Origin: Candidatus Sedimenticola sp. (ex Thyasira tokunagai) | GTDB lineage: Bacteria; Pseudomonadota; Gammaproteobacteria; Chromatiales; Chromatiaceae | Direction of reading: 5' to 3' | Assembly: GCA_037318855.1 (NCBI GenBank) | Contig: CP134874.1 | Location: 1,364,598 to 1,428,597, forward strand | Length of the DNA stretch: 64,000 nucleotides | In this document: one piece after another, positions 42,180 to 52,605 of the stretch | How positions within the stretch are numbered: position 1 is the first letter of the stretch | How the letters are laid out: each line of letters begins with the position of its first letter | Notes under the pieces: model-generated | The model's input: the letters and a program-made list of their open reading frames with translations, nothing else | Databases searched by the model: none | Told to the model about the DNA's origin: nothing | Position numbers and translations under genes: made by a program

Positions 42180-42813
42180 TCTTTTTCTCCTGCGGCTTCG
42201 CCTTGGCGCTGAACAGGGGGCCACCCTGATCCCTGAAGTAGATCAGGGTATTTTTCACTGCGTTGACAATGGAGCGCGGGGTAATTGTGGCGCCGGCGAA
42301 CTGGTCAAAGATGCCGCCGTCCCGCTTCACCTTCCAGCGGGAGATATCGGGGTTGTCGAGTGATTTGTCGTTGAAGGAGTAGACCCAGTCGGTTCGACGC
42401 TCTTCCACCTTGTCGCCAAGCCCCGGTGTCTCCTTATGGGAGACCACACGAACACCACCGAGGGTGCCGTCCACTCGTACAGCCACCAGCAGTTTGATCG
42501 GGCCACTGTAGCCGTCGGGGACAACGCTGGCGAATACTGCGGCCACAGGCTCCCCACTCTTGCGACCGAGGTAGACATCCACTGCTTCGCCGCCCAGCAG
42601 TTCCCGGCTGTTGACGGTGGTGCGGTCACTGACGATGTCGTTATCGATAGTGCTCTCCGGCACCAGTGCGGTAAGGCTGCGCAGCAGTGCCTCGCGTTCA
42701 TTCGCGGCAATACGCTCTTTCGTCTGCTGGTGGGTGAAAGCCACCAATCCCGTTCCAACTACACTGAACATGGCGAGGAGCAGGCCGGCGATCAGGATGC
42801 GTTTTTTATTCAC
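42172..42813 (-). CDS. rnfG: Rnf complex subunit RnfG (covalent FMN)
   Basis: A membrane-anchored subunit with FMN bound to threonine. I chose GTG 42813, which follows GGAGG and overlaps the rnfD stop by 8 bases, mirroring the rnfG/rnfE junction; the longer start at 42873 would overlap rnfD by nearly 70 bases. The protein has one N-terminal helix ([20 protein letters not shown]) and the FMN attachment motif [15 protein letters not shown]. Confidence 0.92.
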   Translation of the reverse strand: MNKKRILIAGLLLAMFSVVGTGLVAFTHQQTKERIAANEREALLRSLTALVPESTIDNDIVSDRTTVNSRELLGGEAVDVYLGRKSGEPVAAVFASVVPDGYSGPIKLLVAVRVDGTLGGVRVVSHKETPGLGDKVEERRTDWVYSFNDKSLDNPDISRWKVKRDGGIFDQFAGATITPRSIVNAVKNTLIYFRDQGGPLFSAKAKPQEKKNG

Positions 42814-43861
42814 CTGAACGACCTCCGTTCTCGGCGCTATGGCCAAAAACTCTTGGTTGGGTGTAGTGGTCAATCAGAGGTACCGCCATATTGAACAGCA
42901 GTACCGCAAAGGCGACGGCATCGGGGTAGCCACCCCAAGTACGGATAACATAGATTGTCAGGCCTATGCCGACACCAAAGATAAGCTGCCCTTTACGCGT
43001 GGTGCAGGCGGTGATTGGGTCAGTAGCAATAAAGAAGGCCCCCAGCAAGGTGCCGCCGCTGAAGATATGGAATAGCCCGAAGGGGTAGGCATCCTGGTCG
43101 ATAAAGTGGAAGAGCATGGCGATCAGTAGCAGGCTCCCCAGCATGGAGACAGGTATGTGCCAGGAGATTACCCGCTTGTAGATCAAGAACAGGCCGCCCA
43201 GCAGGAACCAGTTACCGGCCCACTCCCAGCCACGGCCACCAAAATCACCCCACAGAGGGCTCAGCTTGATTTCACTAAGGGTGACGTTCAGATCCAGTTG
43301 GGTGCGCATGCTGTCCAATGGCGAGGCCATTGTCAGGGCATCCCAGGTGAGATCGGTGGGGAGGACACCGGAAAATATCACCATCGCTGTCTGGACCAGG
43401 GTCAATGGATTCTCATTGAGCATCACTGGAGGCAGCCAGGAAGTCATCTGTACCGGGTAGGAGATCAGCAGCAGCACGTAGCCCGCCATAGCGGGGTTAA
43501 ACGGATTGTAGCCGAGACCTCCGTAGAGCTGTTTTACTACCACAATGGCAAAAGCGGTACCAATGACCGTCAACCACCAGGGGAGAAGGGGAGGCAAGGC
43601 GACGGCGAGCAGCAGCGCGGTAAGCAGTGCGCTCATATCACCGACAGCGGATGATGCTTGACGCCCTCTCATTTTCATTACCAGGGCTTCACAGGAGACA
43701 GCTGTAGCAGAGGCAATGGCCATGTTGATGATAATGCCCCAGCCAAAATACCAGAACATCGCCGCCGCCCCCGGCATCAAGGCAGCAATTACCCACAGCA
43801 TATTTTCGCGTACGCTATTGGGTCGGTCGGTATGGGGTGAGGTGAATGATGGGAACTGCAT
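42806..43861 (-). CDS. rnfD: Rnf complex subunit RnfD (covalent FMN)
   Basis: 351-residue membrane subunit related to NqrB. It has many hydrophobic helices, a GGLGYNPFNPAMAGYVLLLI segment, and a SPLDSMRTQLD region in the place of the FMN-carrying S(T)..T motif (seen here as MASPLDSMRTQLD). The FSGGTLLGAFFIATDPITA loop is characteristic. Placed between rnfC and rnfG as in E. coli rsx. Confidence 0.95.
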   Translation of the reverse strand: MQFPSFTSPHTDRPNSVRENMLWVIAALMPGAAAMFWYFGWGIIINMAIASATAVSCEALVMKMRGRQASSAVGDMSALLTALLLAVALPPLLPWWLTVIGTAFAIVVVKQLYGGLGYNPFNPAMAGYVLLLISYPVQMTSWLPPVMLNENPLTLVQTAMVIFSGVLPTDLTWDALTMASPLDSMRTQLDLNVTLSEIKLSPLWGDFGGRGWEWAGNWFLLGGLFLIYKRVISWHIPVSMLGSLLLIAMLFHFIDQDAYPFGLFHIFSGGTLLGAFFIATDPITACTTRKGQLIFGVGIGLTIYVIRTWGGYPDAVAFAVLLFNMAVPLIDHYTQPRVFGHSAENGGRSGE

Positions 43862-43865
43862 TCGG

Positions 43866-45587
43866 TTATAGACCCTTTTGTTCCGAAGAGTCCGTAGCCT
43901 CTTCGTCCTTTCTCATTTCAGCAGCAACTTCGCCACGCCTGCTGTCCACCTCGTCGATGGCCTTTTGCTGGGTGTCGGTGAGGTTTTCGGTGTTGCCGGG
44001 TTCGACACCTTCTTGTGCCATCTGTGTCTTCTTCTTGGCCGCCCGCGCTTTGGCTGCCTCAATGGCGGCTTTCTTGGGATCGCTCCCTCCCTCTTTCTCG
44101 GCCGCCTTCTTTTTTGCCAGTGCTGCTTTTTTCTTCGCCTGCAACGCTTTTCGTTCAGCCTTTATCCGCTCCTGGCGGGCTGTTCGTGCTTCACTGCGTG
44201 CGCGTGCGCGATCTGATGCCTTTGTCTCCCGCTCCTTGGCCCAGCTCTCTGTCTTGGCAAAGCGGAAATATTGCACCAGGGGTATATGTGATGGACAGAC
44301 GTGGGAGCAGCAGCCGCACTCAATGCAGTCGAACAGATTGTATTGCTGGGTCTTCTCCAGATCCTTTGCCCGAGAGTACCAGTACATCTGCTGAGGCAGA
44401 AGTGATACCGGACAGGCTTCAGCGCAACGGCCACAGCGGATACATGCCAGTGCTACACCGCTACTGGGAGATTCCGTGCTGTCGGTTGCGAGCAGGCAGT
44501 TGGCCGCCTTAGTGATGGGAACAGCGTCACTCTCCAGGGTGAAGCCCATCATTGGTCCACCAAGAATCAGCTTTTCCACTGTAGCGGTATAACCGCCGGC
44601 CTGTTCAATCAGCTCGTTTGCCGGAGTTCCGATCAGCACTTCAAGATTACATGGATTGCTGATGCCACTGCCGGTGAGGGTGACATAACGTGAAATCAAG
44701 GGTTTCCCCTCTAATACCGCATCGGCAACGGCGGCGGCGGTACCGACGTTGTGACAGACGAAACCGATTTGGCTTGGGATACCACCACTGGGTATCTCTT
44801 CACCAGTCAAAATTTTAATTAGCTGTTTTTCACCGCCGCTGGGATAGCGTGTTGGAATGCTCACCACCTCAGCCCACACCATACCGGCGGCTGTAACTGC
44901 TGCACCCATCGCGGCAATGGCCTCGGGTTTGTTGTCTTCGATTGCGATCAGGCAGCTGTCAGCGCCTATGATATGGCGCAGAATGGCGGCACCGGTAAGT
45001 ACCTGCTCCGCCTGTTGACGCATCAGCATATCGTCACAGGTGATGTAGGGCTCACATTCGGCGCCATTGATCACCAATGTGTGGATGGGGGTATCCGGGC
45101 CGGGGTTGGTTTTAACGCTGGTGGGAAAGGCGGCACCGCCAAGTCCGACGATACCGGCATTGCGTATCCGCTCACGCAGCAGAGCGGGCTCCTGGGCACT
45201 GTAGTCGGAGATCTTCTCCGGCAGTTCACACCAGCGATCTTCGCCATCGCTATCGATGATGATGCACTGCGCGGGGAGACCCGATGGATGAGGAACCGGG
45301 CGTGCTTCGACCGCAGTGACCACCCCTGAGGTAGGTGCGTGCACAGGCGCACTGATATAGCCCTGTGGTTTGCCGATTATCTCACCTTTGAGTACATGGT
45401 CACCGACTTTTACCAGCACCTCGGCCGGTTCTCCCATGTGCTGTGACAGGGGGATAATCAGCTGTTGAGGCAGGCGGGCCTTCTCGACCGCCAGGCCGAT
45501 AGATTGCTTTTTGTTATCAGGCAGATGTATGCCGCCATGAAAACGGTATAGCTTACGGGGCTGAGTGCTGTTTTTCACTTGCTGCAT
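43866..45587 (-). CDS. rnfC: Rnf complex subunit RnfC (NADH-binding, Fe-S)
   Basis: The peripheral NADH-oxidising subunit with FMN and two 4Fe-4S clusters. 573 residues: GGIHLPDNK start, HAPTSGVVTAVEARPVPHPS, GIVGLGGAAFPTSVK, and clusters CIRCGRCAEACPVSLLP and CIECGCCSHVCPSHIPL. The last ~130 residues are an Ala/Lys/Glu-rich tail (KKAALAKKKAAEKEGG) as in long RnfC forms. It overlaps nothing but lies within 5 bases of rnfD and 3 of rnfB. Confidence 0.97.
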   Translation of the reverse strand: MQQVKNSTQPRKLYRFHGGIHLPDNKKQSIGLAVEKARLPQQLIIPLSQHMGEPAEVLVKVGDHVLKGEIIGKPQGYISAPVHAPTSGVVTAVEARPVPHPSGLPAQCIIIDSDGEDRWCELPEKISDYSAQEPALLRERIRNAGIVGLGGAAFPTSVKTNPGPDTPIHTLVINGAECEPYITCDDMLMRQQAEQVLTGAAILRHIIGADSCLIAIEDNKPEAIAAMGAAVTAAGMVWAEVVSIPTRYPSGGEKQLIKILTGEEIPSGGIPSQIGFVCHNVGTAAAVADAVLEGKPLISRYVTLTGSGISNPCNLEVLIGTPANELIEQAGGYTATVEKLILGGPMMGFTLESDAVPITKAANCLLATDSTESPSSGVALACIRCGRCAEACPVSLLPQQMYWYSRAKDLEKTQQYNLFDCIECGCCSHVCPSHIPLVQYFRFAKTESWAKERETKASDRARARSEARTARQERIKAERKALQAKKKAALAKKKAAEKEGGSDPKKAAIEAAKARAAKKKTQMAQEGVEPGNTENLTDTQQKAIDEVDSRRGEVAAEMRKDEEATDSSEQKGL

Positions 45588-45589
45588 TA

Positions 45590-46165
45590 CTATGATCCCA
45601 CCATTGATGGGTTACCAGCCGGTAGCTCCCCAGTTGGTTTGGGGAAGGGCCAGCACCAGTTTCCGGTGTGGATCTTGACCGGAGTCATATCGATACACTC
45701 AACGGGGCAGGGCGGCAGGCAGAGCTGGCAGCCGGTACATTCATCACTGATGACGGTATGCATGTGCTTGGCGGCGCCGAGGATGGCATCAACCGGACAT
45801 GCCTGGATACAGAGGGTGCAGCCGATGCACTCCTGCTCGCGAATATGTGCCACGATGGGGCCACTCACTTCGCCACCACTCTCTCCCATCGGGAGTGGAT
45901 CTCTGCCCAGCATCTCGGCCATTGCACTCATGGTGCTTTCGCCGCCCGGGGGGCAGAGGTTGATCTCCGCTTCCTCCGCTACGACGGCCTCGGCATAAGG
46001 TGTACAGCCCGGGTAACCACACTGCCCGCATTGGGTCTGTGGCAGTAGCGCATCCAAACGGTCAACGATGGGGTCTCCCTCGACGTGGAAACGGATCGAT
46101 GAGTACCCCAGCATCAAACCAAAAAACAGGGCGAGTACAGCGAGAACGATAATAGCGATAAGCAT
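45590..46165 (-). CDS. rnfB: Rnf complex subunit RnfB (ferredoxin-like)
   Basis: 191 residues from ATG 46165 ([17 protein letters not shown]). It has an N-terminal membrane helix, an Fe-S motif [16 protein letters not shown], and two ferredoxin-type clusters [16 protein letters not shown] and [16 protein letters not shown]. It accepts or gives electrons from ferredoxin to the complex. A frame start at 46201 would overlap rnfA and is rejected. Confidence 0.96.
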   Translation of the reverse strand: MLIAIIVLAVLALFFGLMLGYSSIRFHVEGDPIVDRLDALLPQTQCGQCGYPGCTPYAEAVVAEEAEINLCPPGGESTMSAMAEMLGRDPLPMGESGGEVSGPIVAHIREQECIGCTLCIQACPVDAILGAAKHMHTVISDECTGCQLCLPPCPVECIDMTPVKIHTGNWCWPFPKPTGELPAGNPSMVGS

Positions 46166-46178
46166 CTCTTGAGCCCCC

Positions 46179-46760
46179 TCAGCCTGCGACCAGGCCGGCA
46201 AAGCCCATAAAGGCGATTGACATCATGCCGGCGGTGATCAGTGCGATGGCACTGCCCTTGAAGGGGGCGGGCACATCGGATACTGCATCGCGCTCCCTTA
46301 GTCCTGCAAATAGAACCAGTACCAGGGAGAAACCGGCAGCGGCCCCCAGTCCATAGAGGGCTGATTCAATGAAGTTGTGATGCTCCTGGATGTTGAGAAG
46401 AGCCACACCCAATACGGCACAGTTGGTGGTGATCAGCGGTAGAAAAATACCCAGTGTCTGGTAGAGCATGGGACTGGTTTTATGCATCACCATCTCGGTG
46501 AACTGGACTAATACCGCGATCACCAGGATAAAGGTTATTGTGCGCAGGTACTCGAGCCCCAGAGGGGCCAGCAGATATTCATTGGCCAGGTAGCTGCATA
46601 CCGAAGCGAGGGTCAAGACAAAAGTGGTGGCCATCCCCATGCCAATGGCAGTCTCCAGTTTTTTGGATACCCCCATGAGAGGGCAGAGGCCAAGGAACTT
46701 CACCAAGACGAAGTTATTGACCAGGATGGTACTGATGAGAATGACCGCAAACTCTTTCAT
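46179..46760 (-). CDS. rnfA: Rnf complex subunit RnfA
   Basis: 193-residue integral membrane subunit, paired with RnfE. Hallmarks are [20 protein letters not shown] and [18 protein letters not shown], holding the cysteines of the intramembrane cluster. First gene of the order rnfA-B-C-D-G-E-nth on the minus strand. The ~200 bases upstream (46761-46968) contain no gene. Confidence 0.97.
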   Translation of the reverse strand: MKEFAVILISTILVNNFVLVKFLGLCPLMGVSKKLETAIGMGMATTFVLTLASVCSYLANEYLLAPLGLEYLRTITFILVIAVLVQFTEMVMHKTSPMLYQTLGIFLPLITTNCAVLGVALLNIQEHHNFIESALYGLGAAAGFSLVLVLFAGLRERDAVSDVPAPFKGSAIALITAGMMSIAFMGFAGLVAG

Positions 46761-46968
46761 CGTATACTTTCTATTACCCTAACGCCCATTGGAAATTACA
46801 CAGTTGATGTCTAGGTCCGCAATCAGCTGATTAAATACTGGTTTGCTTATATACCAGATAGCGGAGCCCCGCGCATCAATTTTTTAGTAGCCTGGTGTCG
46901 TCATAGCGACCATGACAAGTGCTGTCGTAGCATATTATTCACCTCATTTTATCCCCGTGCTTTGGGGG

Positions 46969-49023
46969 CTATTTTGCCCGCATTCCCGGTTCTGCACCTG
47001 AGTCGGGGTTGAGGATATATAGATCCTCACCACCCGGTCCGGCGGCCAGAACCATACCATCCGAAACTCCGAAACGCATTTTTCTCGGTGCCAGATTAGC
47101 AACCATTACCGTCAGTTTTCCCTCTATATCTTCAGGGGCATAGGCGGCTTTAATGCCGGCAAAGACATTGCGGGTTTCGCCGCCAAGGTCCAAAGTCAGC
47201 TGCAGCAGTTTGTCGGCACCCTCTACATGGGCAGCCTTGACGATTTTAACGATGCGCAGGTCCACCTTGGCGAAGTCGGCGTAGTCGATGGTGTCGGAAA
47301 TCGGGTCTTTGGCTAAGTGTCCCTCGGAGCTTGTCTCCTTGGGCTTGGTCTTTTTGGCATCGGTTGCCGTCAGATCATCCATCGAGGCTTCGACCATTGC
47401 ATCAATCTGCTTCTTTTCGACTCGCGTCATCAAAGGTTTGAACTTGGCGATAGCATGATTGGTAAGGGGGGTCGAGAGTATCTCCCAAGTCAGAGGTTCC
47501 ACCTGCAAAAATGTTTCTGACTTCTCTGCCGTCATCGGTAGAATGGGGCGCAGGTAGCCGATCAGCAGGCGGAATAGGTTTATGCCCATGGAGCAGACTT
47601 CGTGCAGCTCCTGGTCGCGCCCCTCCTCCTTGGCCATTACCCAGGGCTTCTTCTCATCGATATACTGATTGGCCCGATCCGCCAGTGCCATAATTTCGCG
47701 TACCGCATGGCTGAATTCACGTTTCTCGTAACGTTCGGCTATCGACTCACCGGCCGTGATGAATTCGTCAAACAGTGACTGTTCGGATACATTCTCAGAG
47801 AGTTTTCCCTCGAAACGCTTTTTGATGAAGCCGGCACAGCGGCTGGCAATGTTGACCACTTTGCCCACCAAGTCGGAGTTGACCCGGGCAGTGAAGTCCT
47901 CCAGGTTAAGATCAATATCCTCTACCCCTGAGCCCAGCTTGGCCGAATAGTAGTAGCGCAGATACTCGGGGTTGAGGTGGTCCAGGTAGGTGCGCGCCTT
48001 GATAAAGGTACCTCGTGACTTGGACATCTTCTGCCCATCCACCGTGAGGAATCCATGGGAAAAGACGGCGGTAGGGGTGCGGAAACCGGCGCCATGGAGC
48101 ATTGCGGGCCAGAATAGTGCGTGGAAGTAGATGATGTCCTTACCGATAAAGTGGTAAAGCTCGGCGTCTGAGTCTTTGGCCCAGTAGTCATCAAATTCCA
48201 GCCCTTCGGTACGGTCACAGAGGTTCTTGAAACTTGCCTGGTAACCGATGGGGGCATCCAGCCAGACGTAGAAATACTTGCCGGGGTGATCAGGGATCTC
48301 GAAGCCAAAGTAGGGGGCATCACGGGAGATATCCCACTCCTGAAGACCGGCAGAGAACCACTCATCCAGCTTATTGGAGACTTCGTCCTGCAGATGGCCG
48401 CCTTTGGTCCAGCCCTTGAGCATCTCTTCGAAATTACCCAGTTTAAAGAAGTAGTGCTCCGACTCTTTCTCTATCGGTGTGGCGCCTGAGACGGCTGAGA
48501 CCGGGTTCTTCAGCTCCGCCGGTGAGTAGCTGGCACCACACACCTCACAGTTGTCACCATACTGCTCCTGGGCGCCACACTTGGGGCATTCGCCCTTGAT
48601 GAATCGATCTGGCAGAAACATCTTCTCTTCCGGATCGTAGGCTTGTGTGATGGTACGACGGGCAATATGACCGGCATCACGGTTGCGTTCGTAGATGCGG
48701 GTGGCGCAGACCCGGTTCTCATCCGAGTGGGTGGAGTGGTAGTTGTCGAACTTGACGTTGAAGTCGGCAAAATCGGCCGTGTGCTCTTTGGCAACACGCG
48801 CTATCAGTGCCTCCGGTTCGATCTCCTCCTGGCGGGCGCGTAGCATGATTGGTGTGCCATGAGCATCATCAGCGCAGACATAGATGCAATTATTCCCAGC
48901 CATATTCTGATAGCGGACCCAGATATCGGTTTGGATATACTCCACCAGATGACCGATGTGGATCGGGCCATTGGCATAGGGGAGGGCGCTGGTTACAAGG
49001 ATTTTTCGCACAATTTTGCTCAT
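46969..49023 (-). CDS. metG: Methionine--tRNA ligase
   Basis: Charges tRNA-Met. 684 residues: ATP motif [17 protein letters not shown] (HIGH), a zinc knuckle [23 protein letters not shown] motif in [13 protein letters not shown] near residue 335, an anticodon-binding helical domain, and a C-terminal EMAP-II-like tRNA-binding module ([39 protein letters not shown]). Standard homodimeric E. coli-type enzyme. It stands opposite the downstream apbC gene, as often in gammaproteobacteria, though here two other genes lie in between. Confidence 0.97.
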   Translation of the reverse strand: MSKIVRKILVTSALPYANGPIHIGHLVEYIQTDIWVRYQNMAGNNCIYVCADDAHGTPIMLRARQEEIEPEALIARVAKEHTADFADFNVKFDNYHSTHSDENRVCATRIYERNRDAGHIARRTITQAYDPEEKMFLPDRFIKGECPKCGAQEQYGDNCEVCGASYSPAELKNPVSAVSGATPIEKESEHYFFKLGNFEEMLKGWTKGGHLQDEVSNKLDEWFSAGLQEWDISRDAPYFGFEIPDHPGKYFYVWLDAPIGYQASFKNLCDRTEGLEFDDYWAKDSDAELYHFIGKDIIYFHALFWPAMLHGAGFRTPTAVFSHGFLTVDGQKMSKSRGTFIKARTYLDHLNPEYLRYYYSAKLGSGVEDIDLNLEDFTARVNSDLVGKVVNIASRCAGFIKKRFEGKLSENVSEQSLFDEFITAGESIAERYEKREFSHAVREIMALADRANQYIDEKKPWVMAKEEGRDQELHEVCSMGINLFRLLIGYLRPILPMTAEKSETFLQVEPLTWEILSTPLTNHAIAKFKPLMTRVEKKQIDAMVEASMDDLTATDAKKTKPKETSSEGHLAKDPISDTIDYADFAKVDLRIVKIVKAAHVEGADKLLQLTLDLGGETRNVFAGIKAAYAPEDIEGKLTVMVANLAPRKMRFGVSDGMVLAAGPGGEDLYILNPDSGAEPGMRAK

Positions 49024-49155
49024 GAGTTACGTCAATTGACCAGGTTTTGAGTAAACCGCGCCATTATTCCACAGTTGGCATCCAGCTGGAATGGGAGTTT
49101 GTAAATGTTACGTTTTTAGCTGCAACTACTGCCACTTTGTCATGTTGATAGAGCA

Positions 49156-51567
49156 CTAGTTGAGACTGCTGTTTGTTCGCTGTTCCGCCGGCACCATCGC
49201 CTCGTCACGGAGATTGAGGAGACGTTCAAAATTATCTATCGGTAGCGGTCGGCTGAAGAGAAAACCCTGCACCATATCGACCCCCTGTTCCTGTAGGTAG
49301 TTGAACTGTGCTTCTGTCTCGACACCTTCACCGACCACTTCCAGCTTCAGTCCGTGAGCCATATTGATGATAGCCGTGGCGAGGGCCGCATCTTCAGAAT
49401 TGCTGGTGATATCACTGACAAACGAGCGGTCTATCTTGAGAGTGTGGAAGGAGAATTTCTTCAAATACCCTAGTGCCGAGTAACCGGTGCCGAAATCATC
49501 GATGGATAAGCGGACACCCATTTGATGAAGTCGGGAAAGCATACTCTGTATTTCCAGAGCATCATCGAGTAACAGGCCCTCGGTTATTTCGATCTCCAGG
49601 CAGTGGGGGGGGAGGCCGCTCACTTCCAGTTCATTGGAAATTGTTTTAACGATATCCCCAGCCCGAAACTGTCGGGCGGAGACATTGACCGATATTCGTA
49701 GTGGTTTCTTCCCCGGTTGCTGCCATGCGGCGGCTGCCGTGCAGCTTTGGTGCAGTACCCAGGCGCCTATCGGCAGGATCAGACCAATATCCTCTGCCAG
49801 TGGTATGAATGTCGAGGGTGGCACATTGCCCAGTTTTTGATTGTGCCAGCGTAATAGCGCTTCTGCGCAGACCAACCTTTTACTGTTGGCATCAATGATA
49901 GGCTGGAAATGGATTTCGAACTCATTGTTGTACTGGGCTTGGCGAAGTTCAGACTCCATCTCCATTCTGTTTTTTGCTTGCTCGTTCATCGACGGAGTGA
50001 AAAAGCAGTGGCTGTTGCGTCCTTCATCCTTCGCCTGGTACATGGCGGAGTCGGCATTGCGCAGGAGTATCTGTGGTGTGTCTCCGTCTTCCGGATAGAC
50101 GGTGATACCGATACTTGCAGTGACATAGACTTCACGGCTCTCCAATAGGAACGGTTCTGTCATGGAGTGGCCGATCTTTTCAGCAATGATCTCCGCACTT
50201 CGCGTAGTCGATATGTTCGGTAGCACAACCAGAAACTCATCACCGCCAAAGCGGGCTATGGTGTCCTCTACCCGAATTGCACTTCTCAAACGCAACGAGG
50301 CATCGACGAGCAGTTGGTCTCCGCAGCCGTGCCCCAGAGTGTCGTTGATATTTTTGAAGCGATCGAGATCGATAAACATGATCACCACATGCCCTTTATC
50401 CCGGTGATGAGAGATCAGCGCCTGAGAGATACGATCAACAGCGAGCAGTCGATTGGGCAGGTTGGTGAGGTTGTCGAAATTGGCCTGATGGAGGAGCTGC
50501 TCTTCATAGGATTTTTGTAGGGTGATGTCCTCTTTGATGGCGACATAGTGAAGAGTGACACCTGCGTCGTTCTTCACCGGCGCTACGCGTGCGCTTTCCC
50601 AATAGAGCTCACCCGATTTCTTCTTGTTATAGAGTTCTCCGGTCCAGACGTTCCCTGCCTGGATTGTCTGCCAGAGGTCATGGTAGATGCTACGTGGTGT
50701 CTGGCCGGAACCAAACAACCTAGGATTTTTCCCTTTGACCTCATCCAGCACGTAGCCGGTAACCTCCGATAGTTTGCTGTTGATATACTCAATACAGCCC
50801 TGAGGATCAGTGAGGATGATGGAGTTCGGACTCTGCTCCACGGTGGTGGCCAGCACCCGGAGGTCGCTCTCTCTCCTCTGTAGTGTATCCACCATTCGGT
50901 TGACCGACTCTTCAAGTTGGTTCAGCTCATCCGTCTTTTGATGCTCTGATTGCTTCCGTTGCAGTTGAAACTGGGGGAGGTCGTCACCTTTGCCGAAGTG
51001 GTTGGCAAAAGAGGCGAGTCTGATGATGTGTTTACCGAGTAGGTGGTAAAAGAGGAAGAGAATGAAGAGTGCGACAAGGGCGGTCTTCAGTGCATTGCTC
51101 AGGAGAATAAAGAAAACCTTGCGGAGTAGACGCACATATACGTCGTCCAGAGAGCCCTTGATCTCCAGAGTACCGATTGCCAGATTTTTACCACGATGTT
51201 TATAGGTGAGGGGGAATCTCCTCCCTATTTCGTTATTGACCTCAGCCTCACCCTCGCTCCATTTCAGTGTGCCGTCGATCGATATGCCCACATATTCGAT
51301 GTAAGGGAGCTGTTTTAATCCCTGAATCAGTTTTTTTACCTGAATCTCGTCGATTACCCAAACACCCTGGGCAATACCTTCAAGTCTGCTGTTCTCCACC
51401 TGTTGGAACTGTTGTTCGATAGTTGAAAGCTCCAGTCGGTAGTCATTGTGGATCTGCAGTGCGGTGATGATCAGAGTGATCAGGGAACTGAAAAGGACGA
51501 TGGAGACGAACAGACGTCGTCCCAGGGGGCTGAGAAAAATATCGGAGAGTGAATCGGGCGACTGCAA
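49156..51567 (-). CDS. Membrane PAS-GGDEF-EAL c-di-GMP protein
   Basis: 803 residues: N-terminal helix (LFVSIVLFSSLITLIIT), a periplasmic region to about residue 150, a second helix, a HAMP-like linker, PAS (VEQSPNSIILTDPQGCIEYI), GGDEF with RFGGDEFLVVL, and EAL with CAEALLRW and later DDFGTGYSALGYLK. Both enzyme motifs look intact, so synthesis, breakdown or both are possible. No RxxD inhibitory site at the usual spacing is evident (VEDTIA precedes). It starts 12 bases after the solute-binding protein gene, suggesting shared sensing. Confidence 0.92.
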   Translation of the reverse strand: MQSPDSLSDIFLSPLGRRLFVSIVLFSSLITLIITALQIHNDYRLELSTIEQQFQQVENSRLEGIAQGVWVIDEIQVKKLIQGLKQLPYIEYVGISIDGTLKWSEGEAEVNNEIGRRFPLTYKHRGKNLAIGTLEIKGSLDDVYVRLLRKVFFILLSNALKTALVALFILFLFYHLLGKHIIRLASFANHFGKGDDLPQFQLQRKQSEHQKTDELNQLEESVNRMVDTLQRRESDLRVLATTVEQSPNSIILTDPQGCIEYINSKLSEVTGYVLDEVKGKNPRLFGSGQTPRSIYHDLWQTIQAGNVWTGELYNKKKSGELYWESARVAPVKNDAGVTLHYVAIKEDITLQKSYEEQLLHQANFDNLTNLPNRLLAVDRISQALISHHRDKGHVVIMFIDLDRFKNINDTLGHGCGDQLLVDASLRLRSAIRVEDTIARFGGDEFLVVLPNISTTRSAEIIAEKIGHSMTEPFLLESREVYVTASIGITVYPEDGDTPQILLRNADSAMYQAKDEGRNSHCFFTPSMNEQAKNRMEMESELRQAQYNNEFEIHFQPIIDANSKRLVCAEALLRWHNQKLGNVPPSTFIPLAEDIGLILPIGAWVLHQSCTAAAAWQQPGKKPLRISVNVSARQFRAGDIVKTISNELEVSGLPPHCLEIEITEGLLLDDALEIQSMLSRLHQMGVRLSIDDFGTGYSALGYLKKFSFHTLKIDRSFVSDITSNSEDAALATAIINMAHGLKLEVVGEGVETEAQFNYLQEQGVDMVQGFLFSRPLPIDNFERLLNLRDEAMVPAEQRTNSSLN

Positions 51568-51579
51568 TTTTTTCTTCCG

Positions 51580-52308
51580 TTACCGCAATAAAGGAGCCAG
51601 GGTCTGATTAAAAATCTTCTGGTATGTACCGTCCTCTTTCACCTGCTGAAGAGCCTTGGCCACCTTCGGTATCAGTGCCTTGTGCTTTTTGTTCATATAC
51701 ATGAACATCTCCATGGAGACAAAGGGAGGGTCAAGCACCTGGTACCCTTTCAGCCCGAAATTTTTTGCCTGCAGCAGTCCCTGCCACTTCTCGTAGAGTG
51801 CAATATCGGCTCTTCCCTCCTGTAGTAGAGCGAACATCTGCAGTGGCTCACCAACCATAACTGTCTCTTCTGTATTCTTGACATTGGCATCAAAGATTTT
51901 CCACCCTTTGGGGTAGGTGACGGCCAGATCAGTGAGGCGCGTCCATCCCTGCTTGGGTGGAATTGTTTTGATGGCATAGCCGACAAACTCTGAGTCCATC
52001 ATTTTTTCAGGCACCCGAATCAAGTTGGGGTAACGCTTCTCAAGCCCCTTGATTCGCAGCAGGTTGCCATCTTCGATGCCATTATTCGCATTTACCAGCG
52101 CCCGCTCTGCCGGCAGGATGATTACCTCCAGTTCAATCCCCAGTCGCTGGAAAATCTCTTTGGCCAGAGTATCGAGAAAGCCCGGTGTTGTCTCAGAAGA
52201 GACCAAGGGCGGCTTGAGCCCGGTGCCGATAGCAATTTTATCGGTGGCAGGCGCTTCAGTGGAGATAACCAGAGACAGCAATATCCCAACAAACGTTCGG
52301 TTTCTCAT
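51580..52308 (-). CDS. Periplasmic solute-binding protein (SBP_bac_3 type)
   Basis: 242 residues from ATG 52308 (MRNRTFVGILLSLVISTEA, a signal peptide). The body has the family-3 amino-acid-binding-protein form: GLKPPLVSSETTPGFLDTLA, RADIALYEKWQGLLQ, and a C-terminal ALQQVKEDGTYQKIFNQTL (family: l..lk.dG.y..I..ky). There are no transporter genes nearby; instead a GGDEF-EAL protein is encoded 12 bases downstream. It may therefore act as a sensor subunit rather than in uptake. Confidence 0.85.
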   Translation of the reverse strand: MRNRTFVGILLSLVISTEAPATDKIAIGTGLKPPLVSSETTPGFLDTLAKEIFQRLGIELEVIILPAERALVNANNGIEDGNLLRIKGLEKRYPNLIRVPEKMMDSEFVGYAIKTIPPKQGWTRLTDLAVTYPKGWKIFDANVKNTEETVMVGEPLQMFALLQEGRADIALYEKWQGLLQAKNFGLKGYQVLDPPFVSMEMFMYMNKKHKALIPKVAKALQQVKEDGTYQKIFNQTLAPLLR

Positions 52309-52492
52309 TCTATCTCCCTCTCGGCTCCTATGCGGGTATACAAATACTGACACTTATACCTTCATTGACCCATGCTATCACCTAGTCAGCATAGGGGTTT
52401 ATAGATTTTTTTCCACTCCTACCGAGTGGGAGTGCCACATTATTGCATACTGTGTTTAGGTGTATATCCTGTGTAAATACAAAGCATTAGAC

Positions 52493-52517
52493 ATAACCAA
52501 CTATTTTGGTTGGTGAC
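52493..52517 (+). promoter_or_regulatory. IscR-like operator upstream of apbC
   Basis: ATAACCAACTATTTTGGTTG followed by GTGAC: an inverted repeat ACCAAC / GTTGGT with a 7-base spacer. It matches about 18 of 25 positions of the type-1 IscR consensus as I recall it. It lies about 90 bases before apbC, whose product carries Fe-S clusters. Candidate only; a plain palindrome of other meaning is possible. Confidence 0.35.
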
Positions 52518-52605
52518 TCTCAGGTTGATAATGTAGAATGCACGCCCATATATCGTATATTTCTGCGGGGCCACAGCTGTCGGGCGCCGCTTTCAGGAGA
52601 CAGAA

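Noticed and set aside
43157..43654. 165-codon plus-strand frame opposite rnfD
   Set aside because: Shadow of the rnfD gene, which has clear family motifs and operon context.
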